64,000 nt of DNA from Nitrobacter vulgaris (lineage in GTDB: Bacteria > Pseudomonadota > Alphaproteobacteria > Rhizobiales > Xanthobacteraceae): NCBI RefSeq assembly GCF_031453995.1, contig NZ_JAVDPZ010000003.1:62001-126000 (forward strand), read 5' to 3'. This document shows, piece by piece, positions 17,151-24,412 of this stretch (position 1 is its first letter; every line of letters begins with the position of its first letter). A program made the position numbers and the translations under genes. Below the pieces are notes generated by a model, which was not told the origin of the DNA, did not search any database, and was given only the letters and a program-made list of their open reading frames with translations.

Positions 17151-18124
17151 CCACGCCACTCGTTCTAGCCGTGCCTTCGAAGGGCCGTTTGCAGGAAAAT
17201 GCCGAAGCGTTTTTCGCCCGCGCCGGGCTGACGCTCTCGAAACCGCGGGGCGTACGTGACTATCGCGGCACTATCGCCGAGCTCGATAACGTCGAAATCG
17301 CCTATCTCTCTGCGAGCGAAATCGCGTCACAACTCGCGCGCGGCCTGGTGCATCTCGGCGTCACCGGCGAAGATCTGATCCGCGAAAGCATCGTCGACGC
17401 CGACAAACGCGTGGCGCTGATCAACGGCCTCGGGTTCGGCAGCGCCAACGTGGTTGTCGCCGTGCCGCAGTCCTGGATCGATGTGCGTACCATGGCCGAC
17501 CTCGACGACGTGACGACCGGGTTTCGCGCCCAGCACAACCGAAGGATGCGGATCGCAACCAAATATATCAACCTGACCCGCGCTTTCTTCGCTTCGCACG
17601 GCGTGGTTGATTACCGCATCGTCGAGAGCGCTGGCGCCACCGAAGGCGCGCCCGCGGTCGGCACCGCCGAGATGATCGTCGATATCACGACGACCGGGGC
17701 AACGCTCACCGCCAACGGCCTCAGGGTGCTGGACGACGGCGTGATCCTGCGCAGCCAGGCCAATCTGGTCGCGTCACGCGACGCGGACTGGTCCAGCGGT
17801 GCACGTGAAACGACGCGGATCATTCTCGACCACATCGCCGCCCGCGCCCGCGCGAGCCAATACCGCGAGGTGCGAACCCGCTTCACCGGCTGCGATACTG
17901 CACTCTTCACAGAGGCACATGATCGCTTCGGCGTAGTCTCCCCGTTCGGAGGACCAACATCCTCCGGGATGGTTACGCTGCATTGCCCGCCGGACCGGCT
18001 TTACGCGCTCGCCGGTTTTCTAAGGCAACACGGCGCTGAAACGGTGTCGATCGCCTCGCTTGACTATGTGTTCGATCGCGAGAACCCGCTTTTCGCGAAG
18101 CTGGAAGCGTTCCTGCGGACGTAG
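17147..18124 (+). CDS. hisG: ATP phosphoribosyltransferase catalytic subunit
   Basis: Catalyses condensation of ATP with PRPP, the committed and feedback-controlled step of histidine synthesis. The catalytic part has LAVPSKGRLQENAEAFFARAGL, VHLGVTGEDLIRES and AEMIVDITTTGATLTANGL. At 325 aa it is much longer than the short HisG forms (about 200-230 aa) that need HisZ, yet hisZ is directly upstream. The last 95 residues (MVTLHCPPDRLYALAGFLRQHG onward) look like an added regulatory-type domain. This length is usual in Bradyrhizobium relatives. Start ATG at 17147 overlaps hisZ. Confidence 0.94.
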   Translation: MTTPLVLAVPSKGRLQENAEAFFARAGLTLSKPRGVRDYRGTIAELDNVEIAYLSASEIASQLARGLVHLGVTGEDLIRESIVDADKRVALINGLGFGSANVVVAVPQSWIDVRTMADLDDVTTGFRAQHNRRMRIATKYINLTRAFFASHGVVDYRIVESAGATEGAPAVGTAEMIVDITTTGATLTANGLRVLDDGVILRSQANLVASRDADWSSGARETTRIILDHIAARARASQYREVRTRFTGCDTALFTEAHDRFGVVSPFGGPTSSGMVTLHCPPDRLYALAGFLRQHGAETVSIASLDYVFDRENPLFAKLEAFLRT

Positions 18125-18208
18125 AATCGTGCATTCCGCCCGTTGAAGCGCACGCTGTCACTTACTACCCTACAAACTGGAATGAATTGACCCCGTCGGA
18201 ACCGACCG

Positions 18209-19255
18209 ATGACTCCAGCTACCAGCCTTCCAGGTCTGCCTGCAGATAAGGCCACCGCGTCCGCGCAAGGTCTGTCGATCGTCGTCCCCGTTTACAACGA
18301 AGCCGCCGGGCTCCAGCAATTGCACGAACGTCTCAGTGCGCTTGCGGTAAAGCTGAGGCAGCGCTTCGGCCTCGCCTGCGAAGTCGTTTATGTCGATGAC
18401 GGCAGCGCCGATGACACGCTCGACCTCGCCCGCGCGCTTCCCGCCACCGCGCTGGACGTGCAGGTGGTTTCGCTGTCGCGCAATTTCGGCAAGGAAGCCG
18501 CCTTGATGGCGGGCCTGGATCACGCGCAGCGCGGCGCGCTGCTGTTCATGGACGGCGACGGCCAGCATTCGCCCGATCTCGTGGAACGGCTGGTGGATCA
18601 CTGGATCAACGACGGCTACGATGTCATCTACACCGCGAAGGCGCACCGGACGAACGAGTCGTTGCTGCGGCGGATCGGCGTGCACAGCTTTTATGCGATC
18701 ATCAACTGGGGCGCGCGCCAGCGGATTCCCGAAGACGCCGGCGATTTTCGCCTGTTGTCGCCTCGTGCCGCTTCAGCGCTGCGCCGGATGCCGGAGCGAA
18801 ACCGCTTCTTCAAGGGCCTCGCGAGCTGGATCGGTTTCCGTCAGTTCCGCGTCGACTACGAGCCCGACATTCGGACTCACGGCATGACCACCTTCAATGC
18901 CGCGCGGCTGCTCGGTCTGTCGATCGAGGGGCTAACATCATTTTCGGTGGCGCCGCTGCGACTGGCCAGCCTGCTCGGCCTGCTGCTGGCGCTCGCAGCC
19001 TTCCTGTTCGGTTTGTCTATCCTCTGGGAAACCTGGGTCGACGGCGAGTCGGTTCCCGGCTATCCGTCATTGTTTGTCGGCATGATGACGATTGGCGGCG
19101 TGCAGCTCCTGATGATCGGCATCGTCGGCGAATACATCGGAAAAATTCTCTCGGAACTGAAGGCACGGCCGATCTATGTCGTCGCCGAGCAAAGCATGAA
19201 GCAGGCCGAACCCGAGCCGGCCGACGGCGGGCCGCATCGGACCGTCGCCGAATGA
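18209..19255 (+). CDS. Glycosyltransferase family 2, polyprenyl-phosphate type
   Basis: A 348-aa membrane-bound GT2 enzyme of the DPM1/ArnC/GtrB type, which moves a sugar from a nucleotide to polyprenyl phosphate. The GT-A domain shows LSIVVPVYNEAAGL (about residue 25), VYVDDGSADDT, LSRNFGKEAALMAGLDHA and the metal-site FMDGDGQHSPD. After residue 240 there are two membrane helices (LLGLLLALAAFLFGLSILW and GMMTIGGVQLLMIGIVGEYIG), as in the family. The stop overlaps the next gene by ATGA, coupling it to a polysaccharide deacetylase-like protein. The substrate cannot be told. Confidence 0.88.
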   Translation: MTPATSLPGLPADKATASAQGLSIVVPVYNEAAGLQQLHERLSALAVKLRQRFGLACEVVYVDDGSADDTLDLARALPATALDVQVVSLSRNFGKEAALMAGLDHAQRGALLFMDGDGQHSPDLVERLVDHWINDGYDVIYTAKAHRTNESLLRRIGVHSFYAIINWGARQRIPEDAGDFRLLSPRAASALRRMPERNRFFKGLASWIGFRQFRVDYEPDIRTHGMTTFNAARLLGLSIEGLTSFSVAPLRLASLLGLLLALAAFLFGLSILWETWVDGESVPGYPSLFVGMMTIGGVQLLMIGIVGEYIGKILSELKARPIYVVAEQSMKQAEPEPADGGPHRTVAE

Positions 19256-20097
19256 GCGGCGATGAACCGCAACGTCGGATTCGGCTGTGCGCAGACGATT
19301 ACGGAATCAGTCCGGGCGTCAACCGCGCGATCCGCGATCTCATCGAACGGGAGCGTATCAACGCGACGTCGGTGATGGTGGTCGGCCCCGCCGCGGGACG
19401 CGATGAGGTGGAGGCGCTGAAGGTGGCGTGCGCGCGCCATCCGCATTGCGCGATCGGCCTGCACCTCACTTTAACCGCGCCGTTTCATCCGCTCACCCTG
19501 CATTACCGGCCTCTGGATGGCGGGTTGTTTCTCCCGCTCTCGAAGATGCTGCGCGCCAGCCTGTCGCGCCGGCTCGAGCCCGAGATGATTTTCGACGAGG
19601 TGACGGCGCAGATCGGGGCGTTTGTGGAACGATTCGGCCGCGCGCCCGAGTATGTCGACGGCCATCAGCATGTGCAGATTTTTCCTCAGGTGCGGGGCGC
19701 CTTCCTGACCGCCGTCAAGACAGCCGCACCCGACGCATGGGTGCGGCAGTGTGGCCGCAGCCGACACCCGCTGACGCAACAACTCGCCGCGCCGAAGGCG
19801 TTGCTCCTGGATCTCTTAAGCGCCGGATTTCGTCGCCATGCCGCGCGCGCCGGCATCCGCTTCAATCCGGCCTTCGCCGGCGCCTATGACTTCGCGCAGT
19901 CTGACTTCGCCGCGCTGATGCAGGGATTTCTGAACGGTTTGCCGGATGGCGGTCTGATCATGTGCCACCCCGGCTTCGTCGATGAAATCTTGCTCGCGCT
20001 CGATCCCCTCACCGACCAGCGCGAGCGGGAGTACGAATTCCTGGCCGGAGATAGCTTCGGGGACATGCTGATTGCCAACCGGGTGACATTGGGCTGA
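19252..20097 (+). CDS. ChbG/HpnK family deacetylase
   Basis: A 281-aa protein of the YdjC/ChbG/HpnK family of metal-dependent carbohydrate deacetylases. CADDYGISPGVNRAI near the N-terminus and DGHQHVQIFP (about residue 137) provide the Asp and His metal ligands. MCHPGFVDE near the C-terminus is also conserved. The ATG overlaps the GT2 stop, so the pair probably adds and then deacetylates an amino sugar on a lipid carrier. HpnK in hopanoid loci is the nearest named relative, but no other hopanoid gene is here; the lipid target is inference. Confidence 0.87.
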   Translation: MSGDEPQRRIRLCADDYGISPGVNRAIRDLIERERINATSVMVVGPAAGRDEVEALKVACARHPHCAIGLHLTLTAPFHPLTLHYRPLDGGLFLPLSKMLRASLSRRLEPEMIFDEVTAQIGAFVERFGRAPEYVDGHQHVQIFPQVRGAFLTAVKTAAPDAWVRQCGRSRHPLTQQLAAPKALLLDLLSAGFRRHAARAGIRFNPAFAGAYDFAQSDFAALMQGFLNGLPDGGLIMCHPGFVDEILLALDPLTDQREREYEFLAGDSFGDMLIANRVTLG

Positions 20098-20186
20098 TCT
20101 GTCCGCCGCGAAAATATTCTCCGGCGGCACTACTTGCGACACAGAATACCACTACATCCCAACAGCCATCTTTTTGGGAGAGCGCC

Positions 20187-20972
20187 ATGACGCCGGAAGA
20201 ACGACAGTTGGTTGACGACCTCTTCACCCGCCTCGCCAGCGTCGAAAACACGCCGCGCGATCCCGCCGCCGCGGCAGCTATCGCCGAGGGCCTGCGGCGC
20301 GCGCCTAACGCGCTTTACACGCTGGTGCAAACGGTTTTGGTGCAGGACGAAGCCCTGAAGCGCGCCGACGAGCGCATTCAGCAGCTTGAGGCCAGCGGAG
20401 CCGGCAATCAGGCTGTCTCGGGGGGCGGATTTCTCGACCAGATGCGCGAGACTTTATTCGGCGGCCCCGCGCCGCGCGGCTCGGTCCCGAATGTCCCCCC
20501 AGCGCCTTCTGGCCGCCCGGCCTGGAATACCGGTGAGGCGTTGCAGCAAACCGGACAAGCCGGACGCTTTGATCAGGGAGCCGGCCATTCGCCCTATGGC
20601 ACCCCGCCTCCGCAAGCAGGCGGCGGCTCGTTTCTCGGAACGGCGGCGGCCGCCGCCGCGGGAGCCGTGGGCGGCGGTCTGCTTCTCAATAGCATCCGCT
20701 CCATGATGGGCGGCGGCGAAGCCCGTGCCAGCAGCTTCGGCGATTCCGGCAGCCTCGGCAGGTCGTCCAACCCGTCGGGCGGCGCCGGCGATCAATCAGG
20801 AAGCAATCTGGCACGCGATGCCGGTGTGAACGACCTCGGATCGCAACGGCACGGCAACCCATCGCAGACTGGCTCACTCGACCATGACCATGATCATGAT
20901 CATGATCAGGACGATATCGATGCCGAAGACTTCGACGATTTCGATGACTTCGACGAAGGAGAGGACACCTGA
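20187..20972 (+). CDS. DUF2076 family protein with His/Asp-rich tail
   Basis: A 261-aa protein whose first 75 residues are the DUF2076 domain (MTPEERQLVDDLFTRLASVE, then NALYTLVQTVLVQDEALKRADERIQQLE), predicted helical. A Pro/Gly linker leads to a glycine/alanine-rich segment around residue 155 (GTAAAAAAGAVGGGLLLNSI) that could insert in a membrane or act as a glycine zipper. The end is very acidic, with alternating Asp-His (DHDHDHDHD, about residue 230) then DFDDFDDFDEGED. The His/Asp run could bind divalent metals, which is inference. Function of the family is unknown. Confidence 0.85.
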   Translation: MTPEERQLVDDLFTRLASVENTPRDPAAAAAIAEGLRRAPNALYTLVQTVLVQDEALKRADERIQQLEASGAGNQAVSGGGFLDQMRETLFGGPAPRGSVPNVPPAPSGRPAWNTGEALQQTGQAGRFDQGAGHSPYGTPPPQAGGGSFLGTAAAAAAGAVGGGLLLNSIRSMMGGGEARASSFGDSGSLGRSSNPSGGAGDQSGSNLARDAGVNDLGSQRHGNPSQTGSLDHDHDHDHDQDDIDAEDFDDFDDFDEGEDT

Positions 20973-21004
20973 CGTCTCCGGTCCTCAACAGCACAACGGC
21001 TGAA

Positions 21005-21101
21005 GCGTTTTCGAGCGAAGTGGATACCGGTTCGTGTGAAGAAAACGCGTCAGATCAAATCTGAGAGCCCCGCTTCTGATTCCGTCAGAAACGGGGCTCT
21101 A
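21005..21101 (+). repeat. Bipartite palindromic element, class A, copy 2
   Basis: Hairpin 2 (21005-21048) has arms GCGTTTTC / GAAAACGC and core CGAAGTGGATACCGGTTCG. The linker is GTCAGATCAAATCTG. Hairpin 1 (21064-21100) has arms AGAGCCCCG-TTCTGA / TCAGAA-CGGGGCTCT. This is the cleanest copy. It lies between two convergent genes (DUF2076 protein and L,D-transpeptidase), where hairpin 1 could serve as a transcript end, although no long T-run follows. Confidence 0.85.
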
Positions 21102-21135
21102 GGCGGCCGTTGTCATCTGGGAAGATGATCGGGCG

Positions 21136-21915
21136 TCAGATCACAACCACTCTGACGCCAATGCGAACCCGATCATAGAGATCGATGACGTCCTGGTTGC
21201 GCATCCGGATGCAGCCGGACGATACGTTGGTGCCGATTGTCCACGGCTCGTTGGAACCGTGGATGCGGTAGAGCGATGAGCCGAGATACATCGCGCGAGC
21301 GCCAAGCGGGTTCTGGGGGCCGCCCTCCATGTGGCGAGGAAGATCGGGGCGGCGCTTCAGCATCTCTGCAGGCGGAGTCCAGGCGGGCCATTCCTTCTTC
21401 GCCGATACCGTCTTGACGCCCGCCCACAGAAAACCGGGCTTGCCGACGCCAACTCCGTAGCGAAGCGCCGTGCCGCCGCCTTGCACAAGGTAAAGGAACT
21501 TGCTCGACGTATCGATGATGATGGTGCCGGCGGCTTCCTTGCCGTGATATTCGACGAGCTGCCTCTCGAATTTCGGATCGAATGCGGGATGAGCGGCCTC
21601 GCTCGCGTCCTGCTGCAGCATGATCTGCTGCGGTTGCGGCGCATAGAGCGGGCGCGAATCATAGCGCTGTTGCGGATAATGCGATCCCTGTTGCTGGACA
21701 TCTCCAAACAGCGACTCGATGAAGCCGCCGCCCATGTTGGGCCGCTCGGCATATGCAAGGCGCTGCTCGGACGGCTGCGGCGTGGATTGATCGGCGTAGA
21801 CGGCGGTCGGCTGGGTGAAGAACCTGGCCTGTGGGTCTCTTGCAAAAGCCTGCTGGATCCCGAGGCCGGCAAGCGACACGCCCGCAAGGAGCGCGAAGGA
21901 TATGTGTCTGAACAT
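21136..21915 (-). CDS. L,D-transpeptidase (YkuD domain)
   Basis: Periplasmic cysteine transpeptidase that forms 3-3 cross-links in peptidoglycan or attaches proteins to it. A signal peptide covers residues 1-25 (FALLAGVSLAGLGIQQAFA). The YkuD domain occupies roughly the last 130 residues and has the catalytic motif HGSNEPWTIGTNVSSGCIRM, with its His and Cys in place. A Gln/Pro-rich linker separates signal peptide and domain. I chose the ATG at 21915; the frame also opens at a TTG at 21966 that would precede the signal peptide. Length is 259 aa. Confidence 0.92.
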   Translation of the reverse strand: MFRHISFALLAGVSLAGLGIQQAFARDPQARFFTQPTAVYADQSTPQPSEQRLAYAERPNMGGGFIESLFGDVQQQGSHYPQQRYDSRPLYAPQPQQIMLQQDASEAAHPAFDPKFERQLVEYHGKEAAGTIIIDTSSKFLYLVQGGGTALRYGVGVGKPGFLWAGVKTVSAKKEWPAWTPPAEMLKRRPDLPRHMEGGPQNPLGARAMYLGSSLYRIHGSNEPWTIGTNVSSGCIRMRNQDVIDLYDRVRIGVRVVVI

Positions 21916-22211
21916 CGACGTACTCTGCACTGTTTTGCCGTGGATGGTCGCTGGGAGTCGCGTCAATGGCGCATCCCTCCCGCACAGCGATTAAGAATTA
22001 AAACCGCGTCGGTTTGGTAAACGGAACGGCGGCTTGATTCACCACGCCGTCGATATGACGGGGTTCTTTCCCGTAGCGTTTATTTTCCATGAACGAAAAC
22101 GCTCTGCGCGCTGCGGATTCGTGCGGATTCGTCGCGAACAGTTCCCGCATGAACCGGGCGTTAAAACACGCCGGTGTAAAAGGCAATCGAGTCCAAAAGC
22201 CGGGGAATATG

Positions 22212-22997
22212 ATGGCTGTTCAACGCAAGCGCTTCCGCGTCGAGGAAATCCTGAACGGCGGCACGCCGGTTATTACAGCCGTCGTCGACGATGCGCCAAT
22301 GCCGGTGCATCGTGAAATCATGGCGGAGTTGCGGGCGATCCGCCAACAGATGGGAGCTCCGAGCCTCGACGGCCCGGACGAAGCGGCCGGAGCGGCCAAT
22401 GACGGGACCACCAGCCGCGAGGTCGCCGAAGCACAAATGCTGCTGCAAACCTATCGCGCACAAATCGAGCAATGCGAAAAGCTCAAGACCGAACTTGATC
22501 TGATCTACGACGCCATCAGCCGCACCAAGCAGGAAATCGCGGTTCTACATGGCAAGAGTTTCAGCGGCGACGAGATGGCGAAGGTGACCGACGAGCTTGG
22601 CGCCGTGGTAGGAGGTACCGAGCAAGCGACCCAACACATCCTGGAGGCGGCTGAAGCGATCGATCAGTCGGCCAGCGCGCTGTCGAAGGCGGCGTCGCCG
22701 GAGCAGGCTCGGTTGCTGAGTGAGGAAATCCAGGAGCGCGTGATCTCGATTTTCGAGGCATGCAATTTCCAGGATCTCACGGGCCAGCGCATTGCCAAGG
22801 TGATGAGCACGATGAAGTTCATCGAGCATCATATCAATGTCATGATGGATATCTGGGGCGGTGTGGACGCCATCCGTGCCCATGCTCCACCGATCGTCGA
22901 CGATCGCGTCGGCGATGCGAAGCTGCTGAACGGTCCGAAGCTCGAAGGCGACGAGGGACACGCTTCCCAGGACGACATCGACGCGCTGTTCGGTTAG
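22212..22997 (+). CDS. cheZ: CheY-P phosphatase CheZ
   Basis: Helical-hairpin phosphatase that dephosphorylates CheY. The core has long amphipathic helices; the signature part is IFEACNFQDLTGQRIAKVMSTMKFIEHHINVMMDIWG (quoted here as FQDLTGQRI and the following helix), with the Asp and Gln that act on CheY in DLTGQ. The last residues, SQDDIDALFG, are the CheY-binding tail. From the ATG at 22212 it has 261 aa; an ATG one codon earlier is also possible, with GGGGA upstream of both. No other chemotaxis gene is near, which is common for CheZ in these bacteria. Confidence 0.9.
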   Translation: MAVQRKRFRVEEILNGGTPVITAVVDDAPMPVHREIMAELRAIRQQMGAPSLDGPDEAAGAANDGTTSREVAEAQMLLQTYRAQIEQCEKLKTELDLIYDAISRTKQEIAVLHGKSFSGDEMAKVTDELGAVVGGTEQATQHILEAAEAIDQSASALSKAASPEQARLLSEEIQERVISIFEACNFQDLTGQRIAKVMSTMKFIEHHINVMMDIWGGVDAIRAHAPPIVDDRVGDAKLLNGPKLEGDEGHASQDDIDALFG

Positions 22998-23026
22998 CCT
23001 CAGGAAGCGTCACATCCCTCATTGAG

Positions 23027-23053
23027 AATGCCCGGCCGTCGGCGCCGGGCATT
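23027..23053 (+). terminator. Terminator of cheZ
   Basis: Perfect 10-bp arms AATGCCCGGC / GCCGGGCATT with a 7-base loop, followed by TGGTTTG, 29 bp after the cheZ stop. The T-run is short, but GC content and position fit an intrinsic terminator. The convergent lipoprotein gene ends at 23082. Confidence 0.7.
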
Positions 23054-23081
23054 TGGTTTGAATCGATCGCGCGTAGCCCAG

Positions 23082-23633
23082 CTAATGGGCCTGTGGCTTT
23101 GCCGCCGTGTGGCGGGGGGCCGACGCGGCCGCAGGCGTACAGCGGATATAAACCATGTTGCCGTAGCGGGTCGCCGCATCCGGGTCGATGAAGCGCGTGA
23201 TGAGCACGTGGCCGTCGAAGGAGACGATCTCGCGATCTTTTGGACCGCCGGGGGGGCCTTCCGGCCCGATGTAGTTCTTGCCACTCTGGCTACCCTTAAG
23301 CCGCAACTCCTGCGGCGTCGCCTCGTCGGCAAGATGCATGATGACGCCGCCATTGCCGCCTGCGCTGATCACGTAAGGATTTTTGCACTGCGCCCTGGCC
23401 GCGGCCTCGGTCCGAGACCGGTCGTTCGGATTTTGATAGGACGCAAGACCCCACCGTCCGACCAGTTCCTCGGCACGGACCGTGGCCGGGATCTCGGGCT
23501 CGACGGGCGGCGGGGGCGCCGGCTGCGGCGACAGTCCGATCGAGCCGAACGACCCGCATCCGCCGAGAAACACCGCCAGGGCCGCGGCCGCCCCAAGGTT
23601 CAAAGCCGCGCGTCCGCCGTCTGATTTGACCAT
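23082..23633 (-). CDS. Hypothetical lipoprotein
   Basis: A 183-aa protein with a lipoprotein signal: basic N-terminus, hydrophobic stretch and lipobox LGGC with Cys26 as the lipid anchor. A Pro-rich spacer follows. Residues about 50-165 look like a small beta-rich domain (VGRWGLASYQNP, AQCKNPYVISAGGNGGVIM, VSFDGHVLITRFID, GNMVYIRC) with two Cys that may pair. This is a lipocalin- or protease-inhibitor-like pattern, but I cannot assign a family. The ATG at 23633 has AGGG upstream; the longer frame to 23711 would lose the signal peptide. It is convergent with cheZ. Confidence 0.78.
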   Translation of the reverse strand: MVKSDGGRAALNLGAAAALAVFLGGCGSFGSIGLSPQPAPPPPVEPEIPATVRAEELVGRWGLASYQNPNDRSRTEAAARAQCKNPYVISAGGNGGVIMHLADEATPQELRLKGSQSGKNYIGPEGPPGGPKDREIVSFDGHVLITRFIDPDAATRYGNMVYIRCTPAAASAPRHTAAKPQAH

Positions 23634-23783
23634 TGTAAACACCCTGACCGAATTTCCGACCGCTGTGCCCCCAGCAGCCGGACCTAAAAAATGAGATCGC
23701 AGCACCCGCACTCGCCAAGGCGGAGAAGCTACGACATGCTTGCGTCTATCCTACACGCCCTCACCAACGGCTTAAGAGGCTTG

Positions 23784-23812
23784 CTTGACAGCATGGCTGC
23801 CAAGCCATATCC
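23784..23812 (+). promoter_or_regulatory. groESL promoter, sigma-32/sigma-70-like
   Basis: CTTGACA (23784-23790) followed after 14-16 bases by CCATATCC (23805-23812). It fits both a sigma-70 -35/-10 pair (TTGACA, 16 bases, ATATCC) and the alphaproteobacterial heat-shock sigma RpoH pattern (CTTG...CCATAT). It lies about 11 bases upstream of the CIRCE element, so transcription would begin at or just before CIRCE. Confidence 0.6.
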
Positions 23813-23822
23813 CCGCCCACGA

Positions 23823-23849
23823 ATAGCACTCTCGGAATATGATTGCCAA
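23823..23849. promoter_or_regulatory. CIRCE operator (HrcA binding site) of groESL
   Basis: ATAGCACTC, 9-base spacer TCGGAATAT, GATTGCCAA. The consensus is TTAGCACTC-N9-GAGTGCTAA; the left arm matches 8 of 9 and the right arm 7 of 9 with the exact spacer. It lies 90 bp upstream of groES. The HrcA repressor is expected to bind here; hrcA itself is not in the window. Confidence 0.8.
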
Positions 23850-23938
23850 AAAGATACGAATCGCTCGGCCGTCGTGAATCAGAGCGCATGCATCCATCGA
23901 TGGCAATTCAGAGTCCTGCGAACCCCCGGAGGAGCGTT

Positions 23939-24235
23939 ATGGCTAAGACCAAATTTCGTCCGCTGCATGACCGTGTTGTGGTCAAACGGATTGATGCCGA
24001 GGAAAAGACTAAAGGCGGCATCGTCATTCCCGACACGGCAAAGGAAAAGCCCTCCCAGGGCGAGGTCGTGGCCGTTGGTCCCGGCGGACGCGACGAAACC
24101 GGAAAGCTCACGCCGATCGATGTCAAGGTCGGCGACAAGGTGCTGTTCGGCAAGTGGTCGGGCACCGAGATCAAGCTCGACGGCCAGGATCTCCTCGTCA
24201 TGAAGGAATCCGACCTCATGGGCATCGTCGGCTAG
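23939..24235 (+). CDS. groES: Co-chaperonin GroES
   Basis: 10-kDa lid of the GroEL chaperonin. It is 98 aa, starting MAKTKFRPLHDRVVVKRI, with the mobile loop EEKTKGGIVIPDTAKEKP (about residues 19-36) and the C-terminal LLVMKESDLMGIV. The ATG at 23939 follows GGAGGAG; an in-frame upstream extension to 23843 overlaps the CIRCE element and is rejected. It is cotranscribed with groEL after an unusually long 177-bp gap that contains a repeat. Confidence 0.97.
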   Translation: MAKTKFRPLHDRVVVKRIDAEEKTKGGIVIPDTAKEKPSQGEVVAVGPGGRDETGKLTPIDVKVGDKVLFGKWSGTEIKLDGQDLLVMKESDLMGIVG

Positions 24236-24267
24236 CGTCCCTCCGCAATCAACCGCTTCGATTGAAG

Positions 24268-24324
24268 CGTCATGCCCGGACATGATCGGGGCATCCATCT
24301 TTCAAAACGATGGATGCCGGCATA
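24268..24324. repeat. GTCATGCCCGG-type palindromic repeat in the groES-groEL gap
   Basis: CGTCATGCCCGG, then GGGGCATCCATC, a short loop, GATGGATGCCGGCAT. It resembles the repeat at 31373-31497 and the one at 57723-57806 (shared CGTCATGCCCG...GGGCATCCA). It lies inside the groES-groEL transcript and can fold as RNA. Confidence 0.7.
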
Positions 24325-24412
24325 GGCGCGAAGCGACGCCGTTCTTCGAACGGCTATGCTCGGCAAAGACGCCCAAGGGAAGCGGCACACAACAAACCAG
24401 GAGTAACATTCA

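Larger units (their letters stand above)
23634..23938. other. Intergenic region between lipoprotein gene and groES
   Basis: A 305-bp divergent intergenic region. The right half holds the groESL promoter and CIRCE operator listed separately. The left half should hold the promoter of the lipoprotein gene; I see no repeat and no further gene in it. Confidence 0.7.
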
